In this document: positions 33,194-42,124 of the stretch, one piece after another
Numbering within the stretch: position 1 is the stretch's first letter
Layout of the letters: every line of letters starts with the position of its first letter
Source: Chlamydiales bacterium
GTDB lineage: Bacteria; Chlamydiota; Chlamydiia; Chlamydiales; SM23-39
Length of the DNA stretch: 64,000 nt
Assembly: GCA_030681135.1 (NCBI GenBank)
Contig: JAUXXF010000007.1
Location: 1-64,000 of the forward strand
Direction of reading: 5' to 3'
Made by a program: the position numbers and the translations under genes
The notes under the pieces: model-generated
Databases searched by the model: none
The model's input: only the letters and a program-made list of their open reading frames with translations
Told to the model about the DNA's origin: nothing

Positions 33194-34489
33194 ATGCCCT
33201 TTACAATTACTATGCCGAAATTATCCCCCACAATGGAAGAGGGGACGATTGTCAAATGGCATAAGCGCGTAGGTGATCATGTGGCGGCTGGAGATGTCTT
33301 GGTGGAAGTGGCCACAGATAAGGCGACAGTCGAATATAATGCTTTAGATGAGGGCTATTTGCGCTTAATTGTCGTTCCTGAAAAGGGCTCTGCTGTCGTA
33401 AATCAGGCGATTGCTGTGATGACGGAATCGGCAAAAGAGAGCATTGAAGGATATCAACCTGAAGGGGTTCAGGTAGAAGAGGCTCCAAAGCCCAACGCTT
33501 CGACAAAGTCTCAGCCGCCCGAGCCTGTTATAAACGCTAAGCCTGTTTTGGAGACAGCAAGTTTTCAACAGCCTGCCTTTATCCCTGAACCTCCTTTAGA
33601 AAAGTATGCATTTACTTTCCCAGGAGAAGGGGAGAGAAAAAAAGCATCTCCTCTTGCAAAAAAGCTGGCTAAAGAAAAAGGGCTGGATTTGACGACAGTG
33701 AAAGGAAGTGGCTCTGGAGGGCGTGTAACAAGCCGTGATTTAGATTTAGCGCAGCCAGATCAGATGGTCCATTTTTCTCATCCAGAGATCCCTACGACCG
33801 TACCTGGCTCTTATGAGGAAATGCCTCTAACTCCTATGAGAAAAGTGGTCAGTCAAAGGCTCCAGCAATCAAAAACATTCATCCCTCATTTTTACGTAAG
33901 CCAGGAGATTGATGCTGAGCCGTTAGTTGTTTTGCGAGATCAGCTCAAAGAAGGGAATTTGAAGGTCACCTTTAATGATTTTGTGATCCGTGCCTGTGCG
34001 TTAGCTCTGAAAGAGCATCCTCACATAAATAGCGGATTTAATTCTGTCAGCCAATCGATCATTTTGTTTAAGACAATCGATATCGCGATAGCTGTGACAG
34101 TGGAAGGGGGACTAATTACTCCTATTATTAGACATGCGGATTATAAAAACATAGGTCAGCTATCTGTGGAGATCAAAGAGCTTGCTGCTCGCGCCCGCGT
34201 AGGTAAATTGAATCCTGAGGAATACAGAGGAGGATCCTTTACGATTTCGAATCTGGGTATGTTTGGTATTTCTCAATTTACCGCAGTGATCAATCCTCCA
34301 CAGGCTGCAATATTGGCCGTGGCTGGCATAGAAGATTGTGTGCGGATTCAAAACAACCAGGTAACCCTAGGGAAAAAGATGATGCTCAATCTATCTGCAG
34401 ACCATCGAGTCATTGATGGGGCAGATGCTGCAAAATTTCTAAAGACGGTGCAAAAGTACCTGGAAAATCCAGGCCTTTTGCTCGTCTAG
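33194..34489 (+). CDS. pdhC: Pyruvate dehydrogenase E2, dihydrolipoamide acetyltransferase
   Basis: A protein of about 431 residues. The single lipoyl domain has the lipoylated Lys43 in EVATDKATVEY. The linker is rich in Pro and Glu, and the peripheral-subunit-binding domain is ASPLAKKLAKEKGLDLTTVK..GRVTSRDL (about 150-185). The catalytic domain ends with NLSADHRVIDGADAAKFL, with the active-site His. It receives acetyl groups from PdhAB and makes acetyl-CoA. The ATG at 33194 with GGAG upstream is preferred over GTG at 33188. It is separated from pdhAB by about 11 kb. Confidence 0.95.
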   Translation: MPFTITMPKLSPTMEEGTIVKWHKRVGDHVAAGDVLVEVATDKATVEYNALDEGYLRLIVVPEKGSAVVNQAIAVMTESAKESIEGYQPEGVQVEEAPKPNASTKSQPPEPVINAKPVLETASFQQPAFIPEPPLEKYAFTFPGEGERKKASPLAKKLAKEKGLDLTTVKGSGSGGRVTSRDLDLAQPDQMVHFSHPEIPTTVPGSYEEMPLTPMRKVVSQRLQQSKTFIPHFYVSQEIDAEPLVVLRDQLKEGNLKVTFNDFVIRACALALKEHPHINSGFNSVSQSIILFKTIDIAIAVTVEGGLITPIIRHADYKNIGQLSVEIKELAARARVGKLNPEEYRGGSFTISNLGMFGISQFTAVINPPQAAILAVAGIEDCVRIQNNQVTLGKKMMLNLSADHRVIDGADAAKFLKTVQKYLENPGLLLV

Positions 34490-34498
34490 TAGAGAGTT

Positions 34499-35398
34499 TT
34501 ACTGCGCTTCGATAGCATCGAGCATAAACTGAGGCAGATTGAAGGCGGCTCGGTGAATGGCGGGGGTGTAATAGAACATTTTCCCTTTCAATTGTGAGAG
34601 CCGTTTTTGCAAATACTTTTGGGAAGGATGGTAGTTTTTATCAGATGCCCAGCCAAAAGCCATTGATCCACCTACATAAGTAGGAACGGGAGCTAAGTAA
34701 TACCCTAGATGTTTAAAATGGTCTTTGCGGTTAGTCCATGTCAACACGAGCTCATCTCGCTGTACAAAAGGGACGCCGTTTTGATTGACGAAAATACCAT
34801 CTTTTTTAAGCAAATGTTTGCAATTTTTATAAAATTCGGAAGTAAATAACACAGCCGCAGGTCCTGTAGGATCTGTAGAGTCACATATGATAACATCAAA
34901 CGTTTCCGTGGAATTTTTGACATATTCGGCGCCGTCGGCAATGATGACCTCTACTCTGGGATCCTCAAAAGCGCCTTTAGAAAGAGAGGGGAAATATTCT
35001 TTGCTCAAAGCGATCACTGAAGGGTCGATCTCTACAAGAACAATTCGTTTTAGCTCTTCATGTCGAACGGTTTCTCGTAAAATGCCACCATCTCCACCAC
35101 CGATGACTAAGACAGAGGTCGGGTTGGCGTGGGTCAATAGGGGAACGTGAACCATCATCTCATGATAGACAGGCTCATCGCTTGTAGTTAATTGAACAGC
35201 TCCATCTAAGCTCAGCACGCGTCCGAATTGGGGGTTTTCAAAAATCAATAGATCTTGGCTTTCTGTCTTTTCTTCAAGGATGGTTTTGGTATTTTCCAGC
35301 CATTGGCCCCAATGGGGGTATAAAGTTTCTTTGTAAGAGTCTCCAAACAAAGAAATACAGCATGCCACGCAAAGCGATGTTAAAGAATGTTTCATATC
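34499..35398 (-). CDS. speE: Spermidine synthase-like protein with an N-terminal signal-like segment
   Basis: A protein of about 299 residues, close along its length to E. coli SpeE: FENPQFGRVLSLDGAVQLTTSDEPVYHEMMVHVPL, VLVIGGGDGGILRE, IIADGAEYVKN, FDVIICDSTDPTGPA and YTPAIHRAAFNLPQ. The catalytic Asp in ICDSTDP and the GGGDGG SAM-type loop are intact. The enzyme transfers aminopropyl from decarboxylated SAM to putrescine. Unlike E. coli SpeE it starts MKHSLTSLCVACCISLFGDSY, resembling a short signal peptide. ATG at 35398 is chosen because GGGAGG precedes it. No speD is in view. Confidence 0.88.
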   Translation of the reverse strand, partial: DMKHSLTSLCVACCISLFGDSYKETLYPHWGQWLENTKTILEEKTESQDLLIFENPQFGRVLSLDGAVQLTTSDEPVYHEMMVHVPLLTHANPTSVLVIGGGDGGILRETVRHEELKRIVLVEIDPSVIALSKEYFPSLSKGAFEDPRVEVIIADGAEYVKNSTETFDVIICDSTDPTGPAAVLFTSEFYKNCKHLLKKDGIFVNQNGVPFVQRDELVLTWTNRKDHFKHLGYYLAPVPTYVGGSMAFGWASDKNYHPSQKYLQKRLSQLKGKMFYYTPAIHRAAFNLPQFMLDAIEAQ

Positions 35399-35451
35399 CC
35401 TCCCTAGATTAACATTGTCTGAAAAAGGGAAAATGGTAACAAAGAATTCAA

Positions 35452-36369
35452 TTAAAGCCAACGTTTTCTTAAAAAAAGATAGATGGCAGTCGCTGTCCCA
35501 AGGACGGTTACGACAAGGATCATCAGGAAAGCATAGGGAGTATGCTGAAACGGCAAAGAAACGTTCATCCCATAGATGGAAGCGATGATGGTAGGGATCG
35601 TTACGATCACCGTTAAGGCAGTTAACAGTTTGATGGTTCTGTTCACGTTATTAGTAAACATAATTTGATACGAGTCCCGAAGGCTTCGGATGCTTTTGAT
35701 ATTGACTCGGCAGACGTCTTCCGATTGTTTAAGGGCGATCATTAAATCGTCGAGAAGGTCCATATCTTGTTCGTGTAAATTGACATATCGTCCTGCAGCC
35801 ATGGTTTCAAGGAGATTGCGCATAGGAACAATAGAGGTGAGATATTGATTTAAGACCTCCTCATTTTGCATTAGTAAGATGATGACATTACTATCGACGA
35901 GATGTTCGTGCTTTGGTTCAGCGATGGAGTGACGCACTTTTTTGATTCCAGTCGTGTAGTCTTGGGTGATTTTTAGCAAAATTTGTAAGATCGCTTTAGT
36001 TGTTTGCCGCATATCAAATTCTGTTCGTTTAGCTAGAAACTGTTCAATTAAGTGGCTGCGGTGGGGAGCGATGGCGATCATACTATGATCTTTTAAGATG
36101 ATTGTTAAGGTCGTTGTATAAAGGCCTGGTTCTTGCTCATCAGGATGGCGGACGAATAGGATAAGGTTATCACCTATATGTTCAATACGAGGCAGTTCAT
36201 ATTTATCGAGGCTGTCTCGAATGTCGGCAAGGTCTAATCCTGTAATTTCGACGATTTTTTCTAAATCATCAATCATGGCTTCTTTAACATAAATCCAGCA
36301 GCCAGGATGAAACGCATCGATTTGTTGAAAATCCCCTCCTTGTCCTGTTTTGCAATAAATTTCAAGCAT
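35452..36369 (-). CDS. corA: CorA-family magnesium/divalent cation transporter
   Basis: A 305-residue protein with a large soluble N-terminal domain. Two C-terminal membrane helices are separated by the selectivity motif YGMN (GMN at 267-269), followed by YAFLMILVVTVLGTATAIYLF and a basic tail RKRWL. It forms pentameric Mg2+ channels in the inner membrane. All family hallmarks are present. It lies 53 bases upstream of speE on the same strand, so the two may be one operon. Confidence 0.95.
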   Translation of the reverse strand: MLEIYCKTGQGGDFQQIDAFHPGCWIYVKEAMIDDLEKIVEITGLDLADIRDSLDKYELPRIEHIGDNLILFVRHPDEQEPGLYTTTLTIILKDHSMIAIAPHRSHLIEQFLAKRTEFDMRQTTKAILQILLKITQDYTTGIKKVRHSIAEPKHEHLVDSNVIILLMQNEEVLNQYLTSIVPMRNLLETMAAGRYVNLHEQDMDLLDDLMIALKQSEDVCRVNIKSIRSLRDSYQIMFTNNVNRTIKLLTALTVIVTIPTIIASIYGMNVSLPFQHTPYAFLMILVVTVLGTATAIYLFLRKRWL

Positions 36370-36522
36370 ATAGTCCCTTTTCTTTAGTTCTACTAGTCTT
36401 CGGCTGGAGATGCAAGAATTTTCGGTGAGATTTGTAAACTATTATATTTTAGGGAGTTGTGCGTTGTTAATAATATATATGGTTAATTGCTTATTAGTTT
36501 AAAAATAGGAAAGTTTATTTGA

Positions 36523-36552
36523 TTTACTTTTAAATATAAATTATGTTATAAT
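36523..36552 (+). promoter_or_regulatory. Promoter of the Inc-kinase fusion gene
   Basis: TTTACT (36523-36528), an 18-base spacer and TATAAT (36547-36552) are followed by an AAGGAG ribosome binding site. The TTATAATTGT 10-mer is shared exactly with promoters at 22804 and 48850. Confidence 0.6.
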
Positions 36553-36588
36553 TGTATAAATATCATTAAGTTGTTTTAAGGAGTTATT

Positions 36589-37902
36589 ATGATTGCAAGT
36601 GCAAACCTGCTTAACCATACAGTTAATCCTAAAGAAGCATCCTCTCTTCCAGTTCAAGGAAAAATGGGGAATCGTACAGTTTCTTTTCTCGAAAAAAATT
36701 CGGATAAAATATTGATTATCAGCTTGTTGGCAGTTGTTGTGATTGCAGGGGGAGCGCTTGGTTTTGGGGCATTAGGGTTATTTGCTTTGCCACCCCTTGT
36801 ATATTTAGGCATTGGCCTGTTAGGAGGCTCTTCTGTAATAGCAGCTGGTTTTGTGGGTCTTGTATCGATTGTAGATAAGGCTTTAGGCCGTAAAACCTCA
36901 GTAGAAGCAAAGCCGGAAGAAATCGCGGATCAATCTTCAACTGACCCGGAGATTCAGCTGGTGCGTGAAAAATTAGCAGCAATTTCTGCTATGCCCTTAG
37001 AACAGGCTAAAAAGGAGCTAGGCATAAGAGAGTCTCTTGGAAACTTAGGCGGTCACGCAGGGATGTGTAAAGGTGAGATCGTTTTAGATGGCGGAAAGGG
37101 TGTTTATTTATTTTTAAAGCCAAAGGATGAGGTGGAGTGCAGGAACTATCAGATTATTGAACGACTGGCTCCAGATGTGGCTAAGTGGATGCCAAGATTT
37201 TATGGGGAAGTAAGTGTCGGTGGAGTTCCTTATTTGGTGCTTGAAAATACGCGTCTAGACAGTGAAGGTAATGATGTGAAACAGCTTGCTGATATTAAAT
37301 TAGCAGGTAAACTCAAAGGGCACCCTAGATTTAATCCGATTGCAGACCAACTTGAGTGGAAAATTACTCGAGGTAAAGAGAAGAATCCAATAGATTATCA
37401 ACAAATGAAATGGGGGGCTGAAATGGCTCCTGACTACATGTGTCCTCCCGAATGTCCTAGAAGTCAGCGTTTGCTTCATTATGGAGAATCTGAGCAGACT
37501 TTGAAACAAGCAGTTATGGGTAATATTCTCGATGATTATGCAAACCCCGAAGAGGCATTAGAACGACTAGAACGAGATTTGGAAGGCTTGCAACAGGCAA
37601 TGGAAAAAGCCTCAATCGCTTTTATAGGAGCTAGTATCATCTTAATGAGAGAAGAAAACGGCATTAGACCAATTTTAATTGACCCGGCTCATATTCAAGT
37701 TGATGCTGAGAAAAGAGATGAGCTATTGGATCTTAACCCAGAAAAGATCTATTTTAGCGATACAGGGAACAGGTATGGATTGTATAAACAGTCGAATGAA
37801 ATAGCGATGCGATCTTTAATTTCTGCGGTAGATTCGTTTAAAGAAGAATTGAAAGAAGGACCCCTTAATGTTGGAGTATCTTTAGCTCCTCGACAAGGAT
37901 AA
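36589..37902 (+). CDS. Inc-like membrane protein with an inositol-polyphosphate-kinase-like domain
   Basis: A 437-residue protein. Residues 41-97 form a bilobed hydrophobic stretch of two membrane helices with a short turn, the hallmark of chlamydial inclusion membrane proteins. The C-terminal domain carries the IPK (inositol polyphosphate kinase) series in order: GGHAG (154-158), the ATP-lysine strand VYLFLKP (172-178), FYGEV (204-208), YLVLEN (215-220), a DIKL motif (235-238; family PxxxDxKxG), SIILM (349-353) and LIDPAH (363-368; family IDFAH). In eukaryotes IPKs phosphorylate inositol phosphates. I infer a type III-secreted protein placing a host-derived kinase fold on the inclusion surface. 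DIKLAG deviates from DxKxG, so activity is uncertain. Confidence 0.8.
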   Translation: MIASANLLNHTVNPKEASSLPVQGKMGNRTVSFLEKNSDKILIISLLAVVVIAGGALGFGALGLFALPPLVYLGIGLLGGSSVIAAGFVGLVSIVDKALGRKTSVEAKPEEIADQSSTDPEIQLVREKLAAISAMPLEQAKKELGIRESLGNLGGHAGMCKGEIVLDGGKGVYLFLKPKDEVECRNYQIIERLAPDVAKWMPRFYGEVSVGGVPYLVLENTRLDSEGNDVKQLADIKLAGKLKGHPRFNPIADQLEWKITRGKEKNPIDYQQMKWGAEMAPDYMCPPECPRSQRLLHYGESEQTLKQAVMGNILDDYANPEEALERLERDLEGLQQAMEKASIAFIGASIILMREENGIRPILIDPAHIQVDAEKRDELLDLNPEKIYFSDTGNRYGLYKQSNEIAMRSLISAVDSFKEELKEGPLNVGVSLAPRQG

Positions 37903-37958
37903 GAACTTTCTTCTCAAATTCTTTGGGACGTTTATACCGAAACAACCTGAAGAATTGG

Positions 37959-38095
37959 TTTTTGGCTGTGTCAGCTTTATCTCAGAATTTTTGTCTTCAC
38001 TCGTGTCTTGCCTCCGGCAATGGTCAGCCACTCCAGACAAAAAATTCTGAGGAGCTTTCTTGCCAAAATCGACAGAACCTTAGTTACGCAAGAGG
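37959..38095. repeat. Imperfect palindrome, MITE-like
   Basis: CTCAGAATTTTTGTCT (37981-37996) pairs with AGACAAAAAATTCTGAG (38035-38051). Weaker complementarity extends outward to TTTTGGC / GCCAAAA. Its outer segment, read on the minus strand, contains TAAGGTTCTGTCGATTTT, which matches the right arm of the palindrome at 59374-59538 at 17 of 18 bases. It is probably a decayed non-autonomous element at the end of the GT34 gene. Confidence 0.6.
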
Positions 38096-38096
38096 T

Positions 38097-39941
38097 CTAA
38101 TAAACCGTTGTGCGAATAAGATTCTTGATGCACTCTAATCTTAGATTAGTCCCTCCCTGTTTTGAATTTATTTTATCGTTGTCTCCTAGAGGACATTTTT
38201 CATGGATCTCTTTATATGAGATGACAGCGCCGGCTTGGAGAGCTTTTTGAGATACGTCGTTTTCGCAATTTTGTTTTTCTTCCACAAAAAAGCTCTTATG
38301 TGGAAAAAAACATTTTCTGGTATCATAATTTTTGATTTCTGGATAACCTTCGTAACTCTTCAGCTTGCTTTGACTGGCGATTATGAAGTCGATGCATTCC
38401 GAGGGAGGAAACTTCGGATTTTTTCTAAAGCCGTTGATTGGAACTCCTGAACATTGTCCTGCAAAATCTCCTTCTTGCCAGCGAAATGTACCCATGTCAG
38501 AATAATATTTAAGTTCCCTGTTGTTTCTGTTTTTATCGATGTAATAATTTTCTCTGGCGATCGTATTAAGAGCGACAAAGTAGGTGCGAGGAGCGACGAC
38601 AGCTACTGCTTGCCTAAGAGGATTTTCTTTTTCTTCCCATGTTTTCAATGTCATCTCTAGAGCAGATTGTTCGTGGAGACATATTTGATTTTTGCAAGTC
38701 CCTAAATTTGTAGTGTGTTGAAGAACTTGAAAAGTGCGTTTTGCCCAGATTTCATCGAAAATTTTTTGGGATTCAGGGCTGTGCCTGACAAGGAGAGCTC
38801 CAGTATTAACTAAGCTTGTTTGTGGCTGTATATCCTGGGTCACAATTAAATGAGTTTGAGGGCCTTTTCTGAGGTTTTTAATAATATCTTCAAGGCGATA
38901 AGCGTGGTTAGTAATGGGCATATCATCATCTAGCCAGACGAGCCAATTTTCTAACTGGGAAGCAGGAGCTGGCTTCATAAGCCAATTTCTGATGATTTGT
39001 ATTTTACTCCATTGGGGTTCGCATGATTGGGGAAGATTTTCTATATTGTAACACTCAGTTGCCAAATTTTCTGTAAAAGCTTCATAAGCGTAATTATAGG
39101 TTTTGGCATATTGACGTTGTGAGTCGATAACAAGCTGAGACATTTCGTCTCGCTCAGGATTTCCTTTAGCGTAGCCGGTTACCAATTGAATAGGTGTTTT
39201 TTGTAGTTTTTCTTGAGGCTTTACCGGGGCAGGAGAAGGGGCTTCGCATAGTTCAAGATCATCATGGGTAGCACTATGAATTTTAAAGTTCTGGTTTTGG
39301 GTCTTTTTTTTCGTGATAAGAAGTGGGGTGATTTCCTGATTAATTTCTGGGAGCTGGGAAAAGGTCCTTTTCTGAATAGTGAAAGCTTGTTTTGGAAGAC
39401 AAGCAACTGCCCCTATTAAGAAGCTTCCAAAGGCGAACGTTAGGAATGTTGTTTTATTACGTTTAGCCCAGCCAGCCCAGGTATCATTTTCTAAATCAAT
39501 GTTTTTTTCTTTTTTGAGATTTTGAAGGTAGTTTTTTTTCTCTTCTAATCTTTTATTAAAGAAAGGGGTTTTGTCAGCCAGTGGCAGTATTTGCTTGATT
39601 TTTTCTTGAACCCATTCGATTTTTTTTCTTTTTTCAGAGTTGTCCGGCAATTCTTTTGCCAATAACTTAACCGTCCAAAGAAGTTTATGTAAATTGTTTG
39701 CATCCATCTCTTGAACTTCCTCAAACTCTTCCTGTAGCAAACGTAGGTTTCCTTCTTCTGCTGTGAGCAATAAATCAAAGAGAAGATCGTCTAAAACATC
39801 AGTTTTTTCTTCTTGATAAGGTTTTTTGACTAGGGCTTCAAAATAGCGAGAAGCTAAAGGGGCTCTTTCTTTATAAGATCCTCTTGGCTCAGCAATATTG
39901 TTCAGAGAATCTTTAATACAATTCTTTATAGGATTAATCAT
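38097..39941 (-). CDS. Membrane-anchored glycosyltransferase, GT34-like (GMA12/MNN10)
   Basis: A 614-residue protein. Residues 1-160 are helical and charged. A single membrane span (TTFLTFAFGSFLIGAVACL, 164-182) is followed by a Pro/Gln/Thr-rich stem and a catalytic domain from about 250. It contains QLVTGYAKGN, WSKIQIIRNWL, the metal-binding NWLVWLDDDMPITN (Asp338-340) and SLVNTGALLVRHSPESQKIFDEIW, a pattern like yeast/plant GMA12/MNN10 alpha-1,2/1,6-glycosyltransferases. Those enzymes transfer galactose, mannose or xylose in the Golgi, with the same N-anchor and stem topology. I infer eukaryotic ancestry and possible action on host or surface glycans. The donor sugar is unknown. Confidence 0.78.
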   Translation of the reverse strand: MINPIKNCIKDSLNNIAEPRGSYKERAPLASRYFEALVKKPYQEEKTDVLDDLLFDLLLTAEEGNLRLLQEEFEEVQEMDANNLHKLLWTVKLLAKELPDNSEKRKKIEWVQEKIKQILPLADKTPFFNKRLEEKKNYLQNLKKEKNIDLENDTWAGWAKRNKTTFLTFAFGSFLIGAVACLPKQAFTIQKRTFSQLPEINQEITPLLITKKKTQNQNFKIHSATHDDLELCEAPSPAPVKPQEKLQKTPIQLVTGYAKGNPERDEMSQLVIDSQRQYAKTYNYAYEAFTENLATECYNIENLPQSCEPQWSKIQIIRNWLMKPAPASQLENWLVWLDDDMPITNHAYRLEDIIKNLRKGPQTHLIVTQDIQPQTSLVNTGALLVRHSPESQKIFDEIWAKRTFQVLQHTTNLGTCKNQICLHEQSALEMTLKTWEEKENPLRQAVAVVAPRTYFVALNTIARENYYIDKNRNNRELKYYSDMGTFRWQEGDFAGQCSGVPINGFRKNPKFPPSECIDFIIASQSKLKSYEGYPEIKNYDTRKCFFPHKSFFVEEKQNCENDVSQKALQAGAVISYKEIHEKCPLGDNDKINSKQGGTNLRLECIKNLIRTTVY

Positions 39942-40436
39942 TTGTCTTTTAGGTAGCTCATTTGTAGGAGATAAAGGTGAAATATTTTTTTTTGCATTGG
40001 TTAGTTCGTTCGATCAGATTAGATTTTATGTGATTTGAAAAAAATAAATTGTATTTTATTGATGGTTGAAATGTTAAATTTGTTTTCATTGTTATTCTTT
40101 GTGTTTTTTTTATGGATATTTTATGCTTTTTTTGTATTAAAACAAGATGAAAGTTTTTTTTATTAGAAATGATTTAATTTTTTTCTTGAGGAATCAATCG
40201 TTGTTAGGGGTAAGGCTCGAACGAAAATGCTCGCTCGCTCCGGGAAATAAAGTTTCTGCGCCTCCTGGCCATATCTGCTAATCTAAATTTAAATGACTAT
40301 AGAATGTCTTTAGATCTCTTTCGCTATGTGGAAGAGCGGATTTAAAAGAAAATAGGATTCTAAAGGACTCAGTTCTTTAGGGGCGGCAGCGGAGCTTCAG
40401 GTAACGCAAGAGGTTTGATAAAGATGAAGTAAAAAA
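39942..40436. other. 495-base AT-rich gap with a degenerate REP-like repeat
   Basis: The left part (39942-40190) is very AT-rich, probably the leader of the GT34 gene, with no unambiguous promoter. At 40354-40397 there is a degenerate copy of the 50-bp repeat that flanks the Rab island (AGGATTC..AAGGACTCAGTTCTTT..GGGG..CGGAGC). At 40399-40424 the sequence GTAACGCAAGAGGTTTGATA nearly repeats one at 38081-38104, so short direct repeats flank the GT34 gene. No coding sequence is seen. Confidence 0.5.
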
Positions 40437-41498
40437 TTATTCTTTACAAGGTGGACTAGATACTGTTTCCAGCTGTTGGACTTTTTTCTCTAATTCTTTA
40501 AGGCGCTCAACATAGCCCTCTAACTTGCGAATGTGGGCTTCTTGACGATGGAATTCGGCGATCGGCATGGCGGGGCTACCTCGATAGGTCCCTGCTTTGA
40601 GACGTTTGCTGGCGCCGCTGCGGGTGGCTAGCTGAACGTGGTCTTCGAGCTGCACATGGCCAAGGATTCCTCCCTGTCCTCCTATCATCACATGCTTGCC
40701 TAACTTGGCAGAGCCGGCAATGCCGGTTTGCGCAGCAATGGCTGTATGTTCGCCAATTTCGACGTTGTGGGCGATCTGGACGAGGTTGTCGATTTTTGCC
40801 CCTTTACGGACGATTGTATGCTTAAAACGGGAGCGGTCGATCGTTGTATTGGCTCCAATTTCAACATCGTCTTCTAGGATGACATTGCCAAGCTGTTCTA
40901 GCTTGATAAAATGTCCTCTTGCATCGGGGACATACCCAAATCCGCAGGAACCAATAACAGCTCCTGGTTGAAGGATGACTCGATCGCCTAAGGTGCACTG
41001 CTCTCGAATGCAGCAAGAGGGGTGGATCATGCAGCCTTTGCCGATGCGTGTCCCAAACCCAATCGATACATGAGGTCCGATGATTGTATTGTCGTCGATT
41101 TCTACCCCTTGATCGATGACGACGTAGGGTCCAATAGATACATTGGCTCCAACAACAGCCGTTGGATGAATAACGGCTGTTGGATGGATCCCTGTAAAGG
41201 CTGAGCTGAATGAAGAAGATAAGAGAAGTTCGGCTATTTGTTGAAAGACAAAAGAAGGGTTGTTGGAAACAAGATAGTTCCTTCCATCCTCTTCAGGCTC
41301 TTCTATGCAGATCACTCCAGCCGCACTTTTTTTCATCGCCTCTCGATAGCGAGGATTGGCGAGAAATGAGGCATCATTGACAAGAGCTTCTTCCAGAGTA
41401 TTGACTCCTGTAATGAAAAACTGGGGGTTGCCAATCAGGGTTGCACCTGTTCGCTCAGCCAGTTCTGCAAGGGAGAAGCTTTTGTCATTTTGCGGCAT
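40437..41498 (-). CDS. lpxD: UDP-3-O-acyl-glucosamine N-acyltransferase
   Basis: A 353-residue enzyme adding the N-linked acyl chain in lipid A synthesis. An N-terminal uridine-binding domain (to about 100) precedes a left-handed parallel beta-helix of hexapeptide repeats ([20 protein letters not shown] and on), with the catalytic His in [24 protein letters not shown]-terminal helix ([20 protein letters not shown]) follows. It sits downstream of bamA and skp, separated from skp by four bases, the arrangement conserved in chlamydiae. Confidence 0.97.
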   Translation of the reverse strand: MPQNDKSFSLAELAERTGATLIGNPQFFITGVNTLEEALVNDASFLANPRYREAMKKSAAGVICIEEPEEDGRNYLVSNNPSFVFQQIAELLLSSSFSSAFTGIHPTAVIHPTAVVGANVSIGPYVVIDQGVEIDDNTIIGPHVSIGFGTRIGKGCMIHPSCCIREQCTLGDRVILQPGAVIGSCGFGYVPDARGHFIKLEQLGNVILEDDVEIGANTTIDRSRFKHTIVRKGAKIDNLVQIAHNVEIGEHTAIAAQTGIAGSAKLGKHVMIGGQGGILGHVQLEDHVQLATRSGASKRLKAGTYRGSPAMPIAEFHRQEAHIRKLEGYVERLKELEKKVQQLETVSSPPCKE

Positions 41499-41502
41499 AG
41501 GA

Positions 41503-42105
41503 TTAACCGGCTTTATTCAACATCGATTCTTCAATAGCGCGAAGAGAAGCGGTTTCATTGGGTTGATCTTCTGTTTTGTTGAGATCAAATCTTCTGTCCA
41601 TCTCTGAAATGACACTGCTTGTCACATCCAAATCTGGTCGGATATAAAAACAGGCTTCTTCTTTCAGGATATAGCTGAAATTATTTTGCTTTGCCACTTC
41701 TTCGGAAGCTGTAGCAATATCTGCCAATACTTTTTGGTAGGTCTGGTATTGCGCTTGTTGCAAAACTTGATAGAATTGATTTTGATACTGACTGATACTT
41801 TTCGATAACTGTTCGCGCTGAGCTTGGAGCTCGGCTTCAGCTTGTGGAGAGAGGCTGTCAAGATATTCGGTATCTTTTAATTTGCCATCAATTTCTTTGA
41901 GCTCTTTGTCGGTGTTTTCCATTAATGAAATCATCTGGTGTTGTATATTTTGCAAGGTTTCTTGCTCTTGCTTGCCTAACTTCGAATCGCTCATGCAATT
42001 TGCGAGATTTACCATGCCAATAACAGGTGCTTCCTCAGCAGATATGGAGCCAGCCGAAACCAAACTTGCAGCAAGCAGTGAAAACATGAATCTAGAATTT
42101 TTCAT
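41503..42105 (-). CDS. skp: Periplasmic chaperone Skp/OmpH
   Basis: A protein of about 200 residues. The signal peptide [23 protein letters not shown] is followed by [24 protein letters not shown] and a long helical region (about 50-135) typical of Skp arms that cradle unfolded outer-membrane proteins. ATG at 42105, preceded by AAGGAG, is chosen over the upstream frame start at 42138. It is located between bamA (19 bases upstream) and lpxD (four bases downstream), so one envelope-biogenesis operon is likely. Confidence 0.93.
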   Translation of the reverse strand: MKNSRFMFSLLAASLVSAGSISAEEAPVIGMVNLANCMSDSKLGKQEQETLQNIQHQMISLMENTDKELKEIDGKLKDTEYLDSLSPQAEAELQAQREQLSKSISQYQNQFYQVLQQAQYQTYQKVLADIATASEEVAKQNNFSYILKEEACFYIRPDLDVTSSVISEMDRRFDLNKTEDQPNETASLRAIEESMLNKAG

Positions 42106-42124
42106 ACGTCTCCTTAACAAAGAT

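Noticed and set aside
37923..38138. 71-codon plus-strand frame after the Inc-kinase gene
   Set aside because: It is formed by the palindromic repeat and the 3' end of the opposite-strand GT34 gene.
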